Positions 1 to 9,800 of a DNA stretch of 64,000 nt are shown piece by piece. The position numbers and the translations under genes are program-made. The stretch's first letter is position 1; every line of letters starts with the position of its first letter. The stretch is from Planococcus citri. Lineage: Eukaryota > Arthropoda > Insecta > Hemiptera > Pseudococcidae. Location: assembly GCF_950023065.1 (NCBI RefSeq), contig NC_088680.1, positions 44,876,559-44,940,558 of the forward strand, in the 5' to 3' direction. The notes under the pieces were generated by a model. The model ran no database searches. It had not been told where the DNA came from and worked only from the letters and a program-made list of their open reading frames with translations.

Positions 1-218
1 TGTACTTCTTTTTTCTAAAAAAAGTTGAGTTTATTGGAATTTTGTCGTGAGAATTCGAAGAATTTGTTTGTGATGAAAAGTTCAGCCTGGCAGGAATTTT
101 TGGAATTTTTGTTCGAATTTGTGACTCAATAGTTTGAATTTTAGCGAATAATGCAGATGCTTATTACATTCGTACTTTTAATTTTGAAGCTGTGAAAATA
201 TAACTAAACATATTCCAT
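1..218. other. AT-rich sequence, no gene seen
   Basis: Plain AT-rich sequence up to the TA flank of the first inverted-repeat element. I see no coding potential, RNA gene or repeat structure. Confidence 0.6.
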
Positions 219-220
219 TA

Positions 221-1137
221 AGGTAAAGTGGGGTAATTCCGATATGGGGTAATTCCGATAGCAAGCCCTAGCTTTGTTGCAAAAAACATTTTGGCACAAA
301 TGATGAAGAAAGTAGGTAGTTTTAGTGCTAACCTACACCCATTAATGATCAGATGGTTCATCTGCTCTGTTTTCTCAAGTCTGTGCAGTGTTCAAAATCT
401 GAATGCCCAAATCCTTTGCCGCAAAAAACAGTGCACTTTTGAAACTCGTTTTTATCGTTCAAAACTTGTTGAAAAATTCTGTTTAGAAGCTAATATTTGA
501 CGAATACGTGTTAAAGTGTCAGTACCTCTTTTGATTTTGCTTTTATAATTATTTGTTTGGTGGCATTGAATTATTTAACATGTCGATCATTTTTCATGCT
601 GTGGGGTAATTCCGATAGCCCCAGCAAAATTGTCCTGCAATGTTTTTTTCTCTGTTTTGATGTATTATAGTTTTAGGGGGTCGAAATTATGAAAGAAAAT
701 CCTCAAAACGGGGCATTTTTCTCTAGTTGGTCTAGTTTTCAAAAATTATGCCTCAAAAATGCATATTTGTAAAAAAAAATCAATTTTTGTTCTAATGATT
801 CAATTTACATGAAATAAAAACCTAAATATGCAATAAATGGTATATTTCAACATTACTGGCTCGGAATTACCCTGGGAGAATTCCTTTCCTTATAAAACTC
901 ATTATCGGAATTACCCCATTTTTAGGGTAATTCTGATAACTCAACCTTCCAAAATGTTTTTTCAATTATATGTATGAAGCCTTCACACAAATCACTCTTC
1001 AATATAGTCAATGTGTAGCTGAAGGACGCAGAAATAAAGTTGTTACATCATTTTTGCCCCAAAATGTACAGGAAATCCAAAAAATGAGAAATTGCTAAAA
1101 TTTTGAATTTTGCCATCGGAATTACCCCATTTTACCT
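221..1137. mobile_element. Non-autonomous inverted-repeat DNA transposon (MITE-like), TA target duplication
   Basis: The left end begins AGGTAAAGTGGGGTAATTCC and the right end, read as reverse complement, begins AGGTAAAATGGGGTAATTCC. The terminal repeats agree at 22 of 23 positions. Both ends are flanked by TA (219-220 and 1138-1139), as expected for the Tc1/mariner superfamily. The subterminal motif GGGGTAATTCCGATA recurs inside in both orientations: near 245-260 and 602-617 on plus, near 861-873 and 903-918 on minus, and a degenerate plus copy near 924-937. No transposase frame is present; the only internal open frame (291-500) is short and unlike any transposase I know. Element boundaries are seen directly; the superfamily assignment is inferred from the TA flank. 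Confidence 0.8.
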
Positions 1138-1336
1138 TAGTGGAAATTCAATTTTTTACAATTTCCATTGATGAAAAAACTAAAATACCTACATGATCTG
1201 TGAATCTTCTAAAAAAATTAATTTTCAGTTAAACATTGTCTGTACATCTTGCGTATTTTCAAAATTGAAAAAATTGTTGCAATTTTTTGATTTTTTACCC
1301 TCATAGAAAATCACTACTAGTGACTTCAAAAAACTA

Positions 1337-1652
1337 CTAATGTTTCCGAAAAAGTTACTAGCGTTTCCGAAAACGTTACTAGCGTGTGTACTGACGCTAC
1401 TAGTGACCAACTTGACACTACTAGCGACCAGCTCGTCACTACTAGCGATCGACTCAACGCTACTAGCGACCACCTGAACACTACTAGCGACTAGCTCAAC
1501 GCTACTAGCGACCAACTCAACGTTACTAGTGATAAGCTTGGCGTTACTAGCGACTGCCTTGACGTTACTAGTGATCAGTTTGGCGCTACTAGCGACTGAC
1601 TCGACGTTACTAGTGAATGGTTCAACGCTACTAATGACCAAGCCCACACAAA
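1337..1652. repeat. 21-bp minisatellite (CGCTACTAGCGACNNNCTCAA-type units)
   Basis: About fourteen or fifteen near-perfect 21-bp units, each with the core ACTAGYGA preceded by CGNT or CACT and followed by a variable linker. Because 21 is a multiple of three, the minus strand stays open over 1225-1656 and would encode a 7-residue repeat of the form VASSVEL/ITSNVKL. I treat that frame as a by-product. It has no recognisable domain, its ends are ordinary AT-rich sequence, and the array sits inside a transposable element. Confidence 0.85.
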
Positions 1653-2227
1653 CCATGTTTTTTTAAATTATGAATTTTCAAAACTTTCTGCTCAGGCCAG
1701 ATCATTTTCCTTTTCCTTTCTCTAACCAAAATTAGAGAGTAGGAAAATTGATATTTTCTCACATCACGTTTTTTTTTGCAGAATATCTGGAAATAATCAT
1801 TTAACATTTCTATTTTTTTTGCCAAAATTGATTGTTTTTGAAAATACAAAAATTATGTCCTAAAAAAAAATGAAGAATTGCCAATTGTCAATAGCTTTTG
1901 TCCTGGCTTGCTCGGGTCCTATTTATATTTTTAAAAATATCACAACTTCCTAAAAAATTAAAATGCCTCAGACATGAAAATCAATTTTTTGCATCATTTT
2001 TAATTTGGATAAATTTCAAAAAAATTACAAATAAGGAAAGCTTATTTGTTTTTATAGGTAGATATGACTCAATATCCATTTAATTTACATCTAGAAGCAT
2101 TAACATACTAAAAACTCATCTATATATCCGCAGTTTTAATTTTGTAAAATCATCATACTTGAAAATTTTCAAAGTCCAGAGTGCTGAAAAGCGCATATAA
2201 ATGCTTTAAGCACCACTTCTTCCAACT

Positions 2228-2300
2228 GCCACAGTGGCCTAGTAGGTAAAGTAGATGACTAGAGTGCAAGGGGTTGTAGGTTCGAATCCCACCTAAGGTG
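2228..2300 (+). ncRNA. tRNA-derived pol III transcription unit (SINE-head or tRNA pseudogene)
   Basis: An A-box-like segment TGGCCTAGTAGG lies at 2235-2246 and a consensus B box GGTTCGAATCC at 2279-2289, about the spacing found in tRNA genes. The T arm can form (GTAGG with CCCAC, one mismatch). The acceptor stem pairs at only about five of seven positions. I cannot fold a good D arm or anticodon arm, so no amino-acid identity is given. A run of seven T follows at 2306-2312. This fits a tRNA-derived SINE head or a decayed tRNA captured inside the surrounding inverted-repeat element. I could not define a SINE body or tail. Confidence 0.6.
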
Positions 2301-2305
2301 AGAAA

Positions 2306-2312
2306 TTTTTTT
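2306..2312 (+). terminator. Pol III-type oligo(T) terminator
   Basis: Seven consecutive T residues begin six bases after the tRNA-like 3' end, adequate for RNA polymerase III termination. In DNA this rich in T runs the placement could be chance, but the position is where a terminator is expected. Confidence 0.45.
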
Positions 2313-2441
2313 ATGATTTTCAAAATTTTTTTGGGGAGAATCCGTTGTCCTAGGACAGTCTACGAGTACATAGCTACTTTTAACATGTTTTTGACATGAT
2401 TTTCAGTGCAAAATGCGCAAATATGCGCGCGTCACTACTAT

Positions 2442-2476
2442 TGACAAACGTTACTAGTCATTAGTAACGTTTGTCA
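2442..2476. repeat. Perfect palindrome with 15-bp arms
   Basis: TGACAAACGTTACTA and its exact reverse complement are separated by five bases. The arms contain the same TTACTAG word used by the 21-bp minisatellite at the other end of the element. It sits just inside the right terminal repeat, where transposase-binding subterminal motifs often occur; a binding role is inference. Confidence 0.8.
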
Positions 2477-2554
2477 GTAGTAGGCTACTTGCCGAAAAAG
2501 TTACTAGTGTTTTTTTTTTAGTAATGACGCTAGTAGTGATTTTCTATGAGGGTA

Positions 2555-3225
2555 AATGCCTCTTCATTTTTATTTTAATGTATCGAGGGATACAGAAACA
2601 CTGAGAACCATAAATGAGCCTATGGAAAATGTCATTTTGGCCAATCAGCCCTCTCCATTGAAAATTGACTGGGTAAAATTAATGGACCCCACGTAGATTC
2701 AGCTATAAAATAAATTTCATGATCAATTGATTGTTTAAAATGAACTTTATAGAAGTTGAAATTTTCCCATATAGGTACATTTTATTCAAGTCTAATCTTG
2801 CAAACTGTACCTAATGTCGATTTTTATAATTAACCCACTTTCGGGTTTTTCATTTCTGAGACTCACTACAGAAATCGAGGCCTTGGGGCGAATTGCCTCC
2901 TTTACTTTTCGATTTGAAAAAATTACTTTTTGTGGTATGGAATTTAGGGTGTAGGGTGTAATTCCCAAGAAAAAGTGAAAATTTTCTACAAACATTACTC
3001 GTATCTTCCAATACGAAAAATCAAGAATATGTGCATTTTCAAAATTTCAAAAAAACGAATGATTTTTTTTGTTGAAAAATTTGTATTACTATTGTTTTTT
3101 TTTGGTGAAATTTTCTTCCTAAAAAACCATCAAAATTCTAGTTTGTGTACTGGCATATAAGAGGTCATATATAGGGGAGAGGGGGAGGTATTTAGGTAGA
3201 ATTGAAAATTTCTGAGTAATGTGCT
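2555..3225. other. AT-rich spacer, no gene seen
   Basis: Low-complexity AT-rich sequence between the composite element and the retrotransposon tail. The two short opposite-strand open frames (2792-2995 and 2975-3160) have no recognisable motif. Nothing else is supported. Confidence 0.5.
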
Positions 3226-3248
3226 TCTTTTTTTTTTTTTTTTTTTTC

Positions 3249-3254
3249 TTTATT
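3249..3254 (-). promoter_or_regulatory. AATAAA polyadenylation signal of the LINE
   Basis: AATAAA on the minus strand directly abuts the poly(A) tract (T run 3228-3247 on plus), consistent with a retroposed polyadenylated transcript. Confidence 0.7.
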
Positions 3255-3432
3255 GTAGCTGACAGCTTTCGCTGTATTACAATGTCAGGGCAGTACATAC
3301 AAAAATTTAGGTATTAATAGATACAAATAAATAAAGTACATGCCAATTTGCAAATATGTTACAAGTTGGATTTAAATAAAAAATTAAAAAAAAAAAAAAA
3401 GAACAACAATACAAAATAAATTTGAAGAATTG

Positions 3433-3905
3433 CTATCCATCTAGTTGCAGCATTTCTTCAACACTGTGTAACCAATTTTTAAGTTTATTCTTGAAAAGTT
3501 TCTTTGATGGTATATTTTTTAATTCCTGTGGTATTTTATTGTAAATTTTTGAGGCCATAAAATCAACATTATTTTTCATAATTTTTGTTCTTAAATTTTC
3601 ACCTATTGCCAAATTTTTAAATCGTGTTTCATAGGAATGGGAAGGTACCTTTAGGTTAATTATTCCATTCTTTATCATAATACACAGTTGAAGTATGTAC
3701 TCACATGGAGCTGGCAATATGTTATTATCAATGAAGACAGATTTACAGGATTCTCTTGGATGTTTTCGAAACATTATTCTTAAGACCCTTTTTTGTATTT
3801 GAAGTACACGTTGGAGTTGACTGTGATTACCACCCTAAAGTGCTATTCCATAGCTCAGATTAGAATGAAATAGGCCAAAATATGCAAGTTTAGCAAAGCA
3901 ATGGA
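3433..3905 (-). pseudogene. Reverse transcriptase C-terminal fragment (jockey/CR1-like LINE ORF2)
   Basis: The minus-strand translation gives AYFGLFHSNLSYGIAL, then a stop, GGN, and then QKRVLRIMF and KHPRESC. It continues with SYETRFKN, a segment with IYNKIPQELKN, and FKNKLKNWL before the natural stop at 3433. This order (HSNLSYGI.LWGG, QKR..R.I, RESC, then a Y.K.P..+K...FK..L tail) is the conserved region C-terminal to the catalytic RT domain in many insect LINE ORF2 proteins. The internal TAG at 3835-3837 replaces the expected Trp codon of the LWGG motif, a single TGG-to-TAG change. The catalytic YxDD region and the endonuclease domain are absent, so the copy is dead. A start at Met 3774 would be internal and artefactual. 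Confidence 0.85.
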
Positions 3906-6788
3906 GATTTTCTAAAATTAATGGTGGTTACATATGTACGTATGTATTCTTAATAATGTACATTTGCAAAACATTCTGTTAATTTTGAACAAAAGACGAC
4001 GAAAATAAATTTCTCAATTTTTCAACTTGGTATGACATTTTTCAAATATTGGAAAAATGACAAAATATATGAAGGGACAAAGTTTTATAGAACGTTGTTG
4101 ATAGGGCATGAATTGAGAATGACGACTTTTTTTTAATTGAAATGTTAAAGAAATAGATACATAGACCTTAAAAAAATGATACTTGAGGTCCAATTCTCAT
4201 ATAGGTAGAGTATTAATTTTACCTGAAGGCTTGATCAATAGGTAAACACATTTTTTAAATCGACCCTCCCCCTAAAAATCCATCCCTATAATTTGGTGTA
4301 TTGGGTATTTCCTTCAGAAAAAATTGCCATTTTTTGGACGGGGTGAGGGTGACAGTATCTTTGAGAAGGAACATTACATTTTTTGGAAAAATATAAAGTT
4401 GCAGTGACTTTGCAATTTTGACATTTTTTTTGTAGGTAAACAAAAAAAATGTAATTGTAAAATGGGCTTTATTGAGTACCTGATGATAAATTTCATCAGA
4501 AATTGAAATTTAGCAATACTTGGAAAAAAAATTGTTATTGATTTCTACAGTTGTAATGTAATACGCACTGTATGATCTGCCAGTTATCAATTTAAATATT
4601 TCAAAAGCTTAAAATATCTCAAAAATTAATTTACATTGATTTATGTTTTTCTCAGGTGAGAGGGGGAAGAGGAGGTCTCTAGGAAAAATTTTCTTTAAAA
4701 AAAATCCTTGAGGTTTACCATTTTTAAGTGGTGTGAAAATTATACGATAGAATATCTACCCATTTTTACCAAAAAAAAAAAAAAAAAAAAAAAAAAATGG
4801 GCTGTAGATAGGCATTAATTGAACTAATATTTTAAATAGTATGGACTAATGGATCATTGGATCGCAAAATCCGAATTCACGAAAAAAAATCGCGTACCTT
4901 GAATTTAAAAAAAATGTTTGAAAAATATCAAAAATGAAGTAGGTACTTAAACCTACTTATTCAAGGTGTTCAAATCTACCTGAATTACTAAGGTAAAGTA
5001 TGTATCGGTTGCGACGTTGTAAAAATTATTAAAAAATGTTTTCTAAATTCTTAGAAACATTCTGACTTTTTTTTTGTAACTTTAAACCAAGGAAAAAATG
5101 TAAAATTGATTACAAATCGTGAAAAATATAGCTTATTTGGTAAAATTCGAACATATTTTCACACACTGTGAAAATTGTGAACGTTTAATACAATAATATT
5201 TTTATGTAAGTAAAAGGAATATGAATTTCCATTTCCATTTGAAATTTTTTTTTCAAAATTTGATGCTGTTCACTGAGAGAAAAAAGTAGTACTTGCTCCT
5301 AATTCTTAGATATTGCTGTACCTAATTTATGGGGTCATTGAACTTTGAAATGATATTGTGTGGAAAGATGTGGAACAAGGGGGATGATGGTCAATCGGAA
5401 ATGAAAATTTCAACACATTTTCTCAAAAACTATTGCCTAGTAAGTAATTTAATCACATATAATTTTCATCAAATGAGATGAATTTTTTATAATTTGAAAA
5501 AAACTGTCTTGAAAAAATGATTCATTTTACTATACCTTCTTTATGCTAATTAGTGTACGAGAAAGGTACTCCTCAATTTTTAAGCTAAAAAATTACCACT
5601 TCAGCAATTTTTCAATTTGAAATTACAATTTTCTCAAGTTTTTTGGTCATAAATGGCACGAATTTATTTTTATGGTGGCTATTCAATTCATCATTTCATC
5701 AAAATTTGACAACTACATATTTACCAACTCATACTTTGTTCAACACAAATCGAAAGTACTTTCAGCGATGCTGTGCATTTCAAAAAAATTTCAACTTTCG
5801 TCAACTGTCGACTATCGAAGTATCGATAGCACAGTAGTGTACTTTTTACCGCAATTCTCGTCAGCGAGTTAGCTTGCGTTTCGCGGCTTGATTCATACGT
5901 ACATCGCATTCTATCGGATTGTTAGGGAAATACTTGCTTAAATTCATTGATAAAGATCCCGCGAAAACGGTACTCCTGAAGGTGTTATCAGCGGCAACCA
6001 ACACGTTGAAGTGTAAAAATATCGTCGCGAGCTGTGTTACGTAAAGTACCTCTATCAACATACATCAATATTATGTGGATTTTCTCCTTGCTTTTTCAAA
6101 CTTTTTTTTTAGATACATTTTTTTATCCAATTGAAATTTTTGTGCTTACGTCTTTCAAATCTTTATGATCTTACCTAAACCTATTTAGAATGAAAATACG
6201 TACTTAATGTACGTAAATAAAGTACTTTTAATTTTGAAATTTATGCAGGACTAACCTCTTCATAATTTTCAAAATGACTGATTTCAATTTTTAAAATTTT
6301 TTTGTATGTTAGATAAGTACCCAATTATGCACGCTTCTTGTAAAATCAGTCACAAAAAACCATAATACCTGGGTAGCTACTTGAAATATTTTATTCTTGG
6401 TGAACGATTGATAAAATCACTTCATTTTATATAACAGATGTGCTGATCTGCATAAAATCCATAAAAAATGTGTTGTGTGCTTAGACTTACCTATTCATCT
6501 TTTAGGAGCGAGGAGTGAGCAAAATCTAAGGGAAAATTCTATCATCGGATGATATTGAGAAATTCAGATTTGTTCTCTATTTTACCCTTGTGTCTTGAAG
6601 GTCCACTTACCAACCACTTCTTTGGCAAAACTGGTTCTTGCGCGCTCTCTAGTTTTTAATTCGTGAATCGAGGAAACTAGATGTTTGAGATTTTAGTTAT
6701 GGTCTGCTCCTCTGGTGTGTATATTAGTCTTCGACGAATTTTCAAATAAAGTAGCATTCGTTGGAGAACTGGTTCAAATAAAAAACGT
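3906..6788. other. AT-rich non-coding block with an A27 tract
   Basis: No gene is recognised. An uninterrupted run of 27 A lies at 4771-4797, with no AATAAA just upstream, so I do not call a second retroposon tail. A more complex, CpG-containing stretch occurs at about 5740-6070, including the small dyad CTATCGAAGTATCGATAG. The several short open frames there overlap on both strands and show no motif. Confidence 0.5.
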
Positions 6789-6790
6789 TA

Positions 6791-6957
6791 CCTGAGCTGT
6801 TTTCTTTTCGCATACTCCGAGTAACTCCGAGTAAAAACGAGGTATTGATTCCTGACATTTTCACACTTACGCTACAGTGCAAGTGCAAAAATGTCAGGAA
6901 TCGACACCTCGTTTTTACTCGGAGTTACTCGGAGTATGCGAAAAGATAACAGCTCTG
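6791..6957. repeat. Long foldback (hairpin) element
   Basis: The left arm (from 6791, CCTGAGCTGTTTTCTTTTCG onward) is matched by the reverse complement of the right arm (ending CAGCTCTGG near 6957) with few mismatches over about 70 bases per arm. The loop is near 6870-6880. Each arm carries a doubled ACTCCGAGTA word. TA precedes the left end, but I see no matching TA on the right, so the target duplication is unresolved. It is most simply a foldback MITE; any transcript across it would form a long double-stranded hairpin. Confidence 0.8.
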
Positions 6958-9150
6958 GTTTCTCACTAAATGACCATGTTTTTAATCATTGATGATAGAA
7001 TACCTCACAGTTACCTATACTTAACCTCTCATTTGCCTATGTGAATCTCGAAGGGAAAATATTTCTCAAATTTTTGACGTATGTTTTCCCATAGAATTTC
7101 AAATTAAAATGGGACAGACGCAGGAAAATCTGAAATGGAGCAAACAAAAACACACAATACTTTCAAAGTTGAACAAATAGGTATTGGAGATATTGGTTTG
7201 AAAAAATTGGAAAAATTGTGACGGATGTTCTTATGATTTAGGTACCTACCTATCATGGAGAAATTGAAAAAATTTCATTTTCAGATTGGATAATTCATTA
7301 TGCTAATCTTACTTACCAGCTTATATCAATTACTTAATTCATAGTCTTAGTTGAGAATTTGATAATGGTCGAGCTTCACATTTTTTATAAAATTGGATGA
7401 AAAAAAATAATGTTCAATTGAGAAATTTAATAATCACGATTTTATGGTGTTAGGTAATATAAAATCATAGAAAAACAATCAATCTTGATCAATTTTATGT
7501 TGTATTGACAACTCTGTAGATATTGATTTTTTCAAAAGTTGCATGAAAAGTTCAAAAAAAAAATTATGATTATTATTCGTCCAATTTTCGAACAGCTTGT
7601 TCAATTGTATACATTTCTGGTCCAGTAACATAGGCTATACAATAACAGTACACGTAAAAAAAATGGGAAAAGAGAAGAAGATACCGAAGATGTTTGAATT
7701 GATAAAGCATTTTTATGTTTCCGGATTCGAGTAAGAAAAAAAGAGTGTAATTTAACGGGTTACGAACAAACAAAAAACAGAAAAAAAATATTAAGGGATG
7801 TGGCTGATCTTTCTCCTCATCGGTGTAGGTATTTATAATTTGGTATTGGTAAACGGCGATGAGTACGATTACACGTGTGTATTATTTTATTTCTCGATTG
7901 TTTATGAGAAGAAGAAAAAATTCCCATCAGTGAATGGGGTGTCGATGGTAATCTGTAATGTGAAAATCGTATCATATACACGAGTATAGGTTTCTTGCTT
8001 CGGGTACCCATTTCAAGGGTTAACAATATTTTTTTTTATTCAGATTTAATAGGTGAATGAATTTGAGTGTTTATGAGTCTAATACCTGTTCGATTTCTAT
8101 TCAGGTTTTGATAATGACCGTCCAATATACCTGTTGATGTGTAACAGAATAGATATAGGTACTTACTTATACGTATTAGAAGGTGTTTCTCTAGACAAGT
8201 CGACGTGTGGTGAGTTTTGGGATATCGATAAATGGATCTGGCAGTTGTGATGGTGTGATGGGTTCCTCCTTCTATTGGTGTTTAGAAATTATTGTTTGAT
8301 GAGATACATCAAGCTGTATACATACCTATGGAGTATTCACCTTAAGGGTATGTCTGACTGTGCTATAGGTTTAAAATGGTGGAAATTATTAATTTTTTTT
8401 TCGTTATGTATAGTTTTTTAATTGGAAATATAGGTATTTTCTAATCTCGTAGATGCAGCATTGAGTTTCATTTTTTGTTGCTGAATGACGTCATAATTGT
8501 GAGAAAAGCGGCAATCGATGATGTATTTGAAGTTGTGTGAGGGCGAAGCCGCTTCATAAAACATCTGGTTGGTATTTGGTATTCTATAGGTTAGGTACAT
8601 AGTGAAAAAATCTAATCGTATGGAAACATTCAAACCATTGGCATAATGACAGGCTGAGTCTGGTGAGAATGTTCTAATGACGTTGAAATCTTCACTGTCA
8701 TGGCTTATTGAATGTGCTTACTTGCTTGGGGATAAGTTTGTTGGTAGGAGCCCAAAGCAGCTTTGAAAAAAGAAAAACGAAGGATTTTGAATAATTCAGA
8801 ATTGAAAAAGTAACATCGTCTCAAAAAATCTTCATTTTTCTTCACAAATTTTTAGAGTTTATTCTGAATAAATAGACTCAATTTTTTTATTCGTCTCAAA
8901 AACCACTTTTATTAAGATGGGCCCTTTGCCTGACCCATTTTGAAATTGATACCTATTTTGAATGTGAAGAATAAAGAAGGCTGAAGGGTTCATTTTCAAT
9001 AACACCACCAGACAACATTTCAAGGGTCAAACTGGATTTTTCAATTTTTCGATGTTTGAGAATTTTTGAAAATTAAATTTTGACCATAAACGCAAAAAAA
9101 ATCTAAATTTCTTCAAATCCACTCGGAAAGCCGAAATAAGATGTACCTAC
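6958..9150. other. Non-coding sequence, no gene seen
   Basis: Mixed AT-rich and moderately complex sequence. Short overlapping open frames around 7573-8026 on both strands have no recognisable domain. No RNA gene or element boundary was found. Confidence 0.5.
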
Positions 9151-9800
9151 TTATCCCTTTTGTTCGACCCCTAATCGATTTAAAATAGTTCTGAATCGTT
9201 TTGTGCAATTCTGGAGCCTTCCGAAAATTTTCAAAAGTTGCAACGAAACATTTTCCCAAAATCTGTTTTTTACCAGTTGAGAATTATTACCTACGATTGT
9301 AAATTTGACTAGGAAATATAAATCTAAATTTGGATAGTTTTTATGACACTTTTTAAAATTCTGGAATTTCTTAAATTTCACTGGAGGCTCCAGAACAGCT
9401 TGAAAATACATTTAATGGATTCAGTACGTTGAAATTAAGGCACCTACCTACCTATAAAATCAATTTCAGCTTTCCTAATCTATTGAATTGAATTTTTTTT
9501 GAAAAAAAAACAACTTTCAAAAATCTGCTGGAAGCTCCAGAAATGTTATTGAAAATTGTTCAAAATCATTTTTGAGAGCACCTCATCAAATTTCAGCTTC
9601 TTTGGCGAATTTGGTGTTTTAATTTTTTTTCTGGAGTTTGTTTTTTAAAAATTCAATAAAAATCGAAAAATGCACTTTGGGAACTGAAAGTTTTAGTGAC
9701 GGGTTCAAACCATTCTGAAGCCCCCAGCGAATTTTAAAATTTCACGTTTTTGGAAAAAGTGTCATAAAAAGGGCTCAGATAGATGAAATTTGGCATCCAC
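9151..9800. repeat. Dispersed repeat family with palindromic CTGGAGGCTCCAG core (cluster 1)
   Basis: Several degenerate units carry a self-complementary core, CTGGAGGCTCCAG at 9381-9393 and CTGGAAGCTCCAG at 9528-9540, with weaker versions near 9210 and 9720. A partly conserved flank follows (CAGAACAGCTTGAAA, then sequence ending TTGAAATTA.GG). Related units occur near 20490, 20850, 58065, 59173 and 59307. No coding function is apparent. Confidence 0.6.

Larger units (their letters stand above)
1298..2552. mobile_element. Composite inverted-repeat element with terminal CCCTCATAGAAAATCACTAC
   Basis: The left terminus reads CCCTCATAGAAAATCACTAC and then TAGTGAC. The right terminus is its reverse complement with only a small mismatch near the inner end. 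Both ends are flanked by TA (1296-1297 and 2553-2554). Inside lie a 21-bp minisatellite, an AT-rich middle, a tRNA-derived pol III unit and a 15-bp-arm palindrome. No transposase frame is present, so this is non-autonomous. The terminal repeat itself includes the CACTACTAG word that makes up the internal minisatellite. The TA flanks suggest Tc1/mariner-type mobilisation. The CCCT start resembles piggyBac ends, but the TTAA target duplication of piggyBac is absent. Confidence 0.75.
3226..3905 (-). mobile_element. 5'-truncated non-LTR retrotransposon (LINE) copy
   Basis: Read on the minus strand, this is the 3' end of a LINE: the C-terminal part of a reverse-transcriptase frame (about 3905-3433), a 3' UTR of roughly 180 bases, an AATAAA signal (3249-3254) and a 20-base poly(A) tract (T run 3228-3247). 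The 5' side ends abruptly near 3905-3925, as expected from incomplete reverse transcription. I could not find a convincing target-site duplication. The protein resembles the C-terminal region of jockey/CR1-like insect elements. The exact clade is not resolved. Confidence 0.85.

Noticed and set aside
1298..2552. piggyBac assignment from the CCCT start
   Set aside because: Flanks are TA, not TTAA, and no piggyBac transposase remnant is present.
4771..4797. A27 tract as a second retroposon poly(A) tail
   Set aside because: No AATAAA upstream, no coding remnant and no target duplication seen; could be a simple homopolymer.
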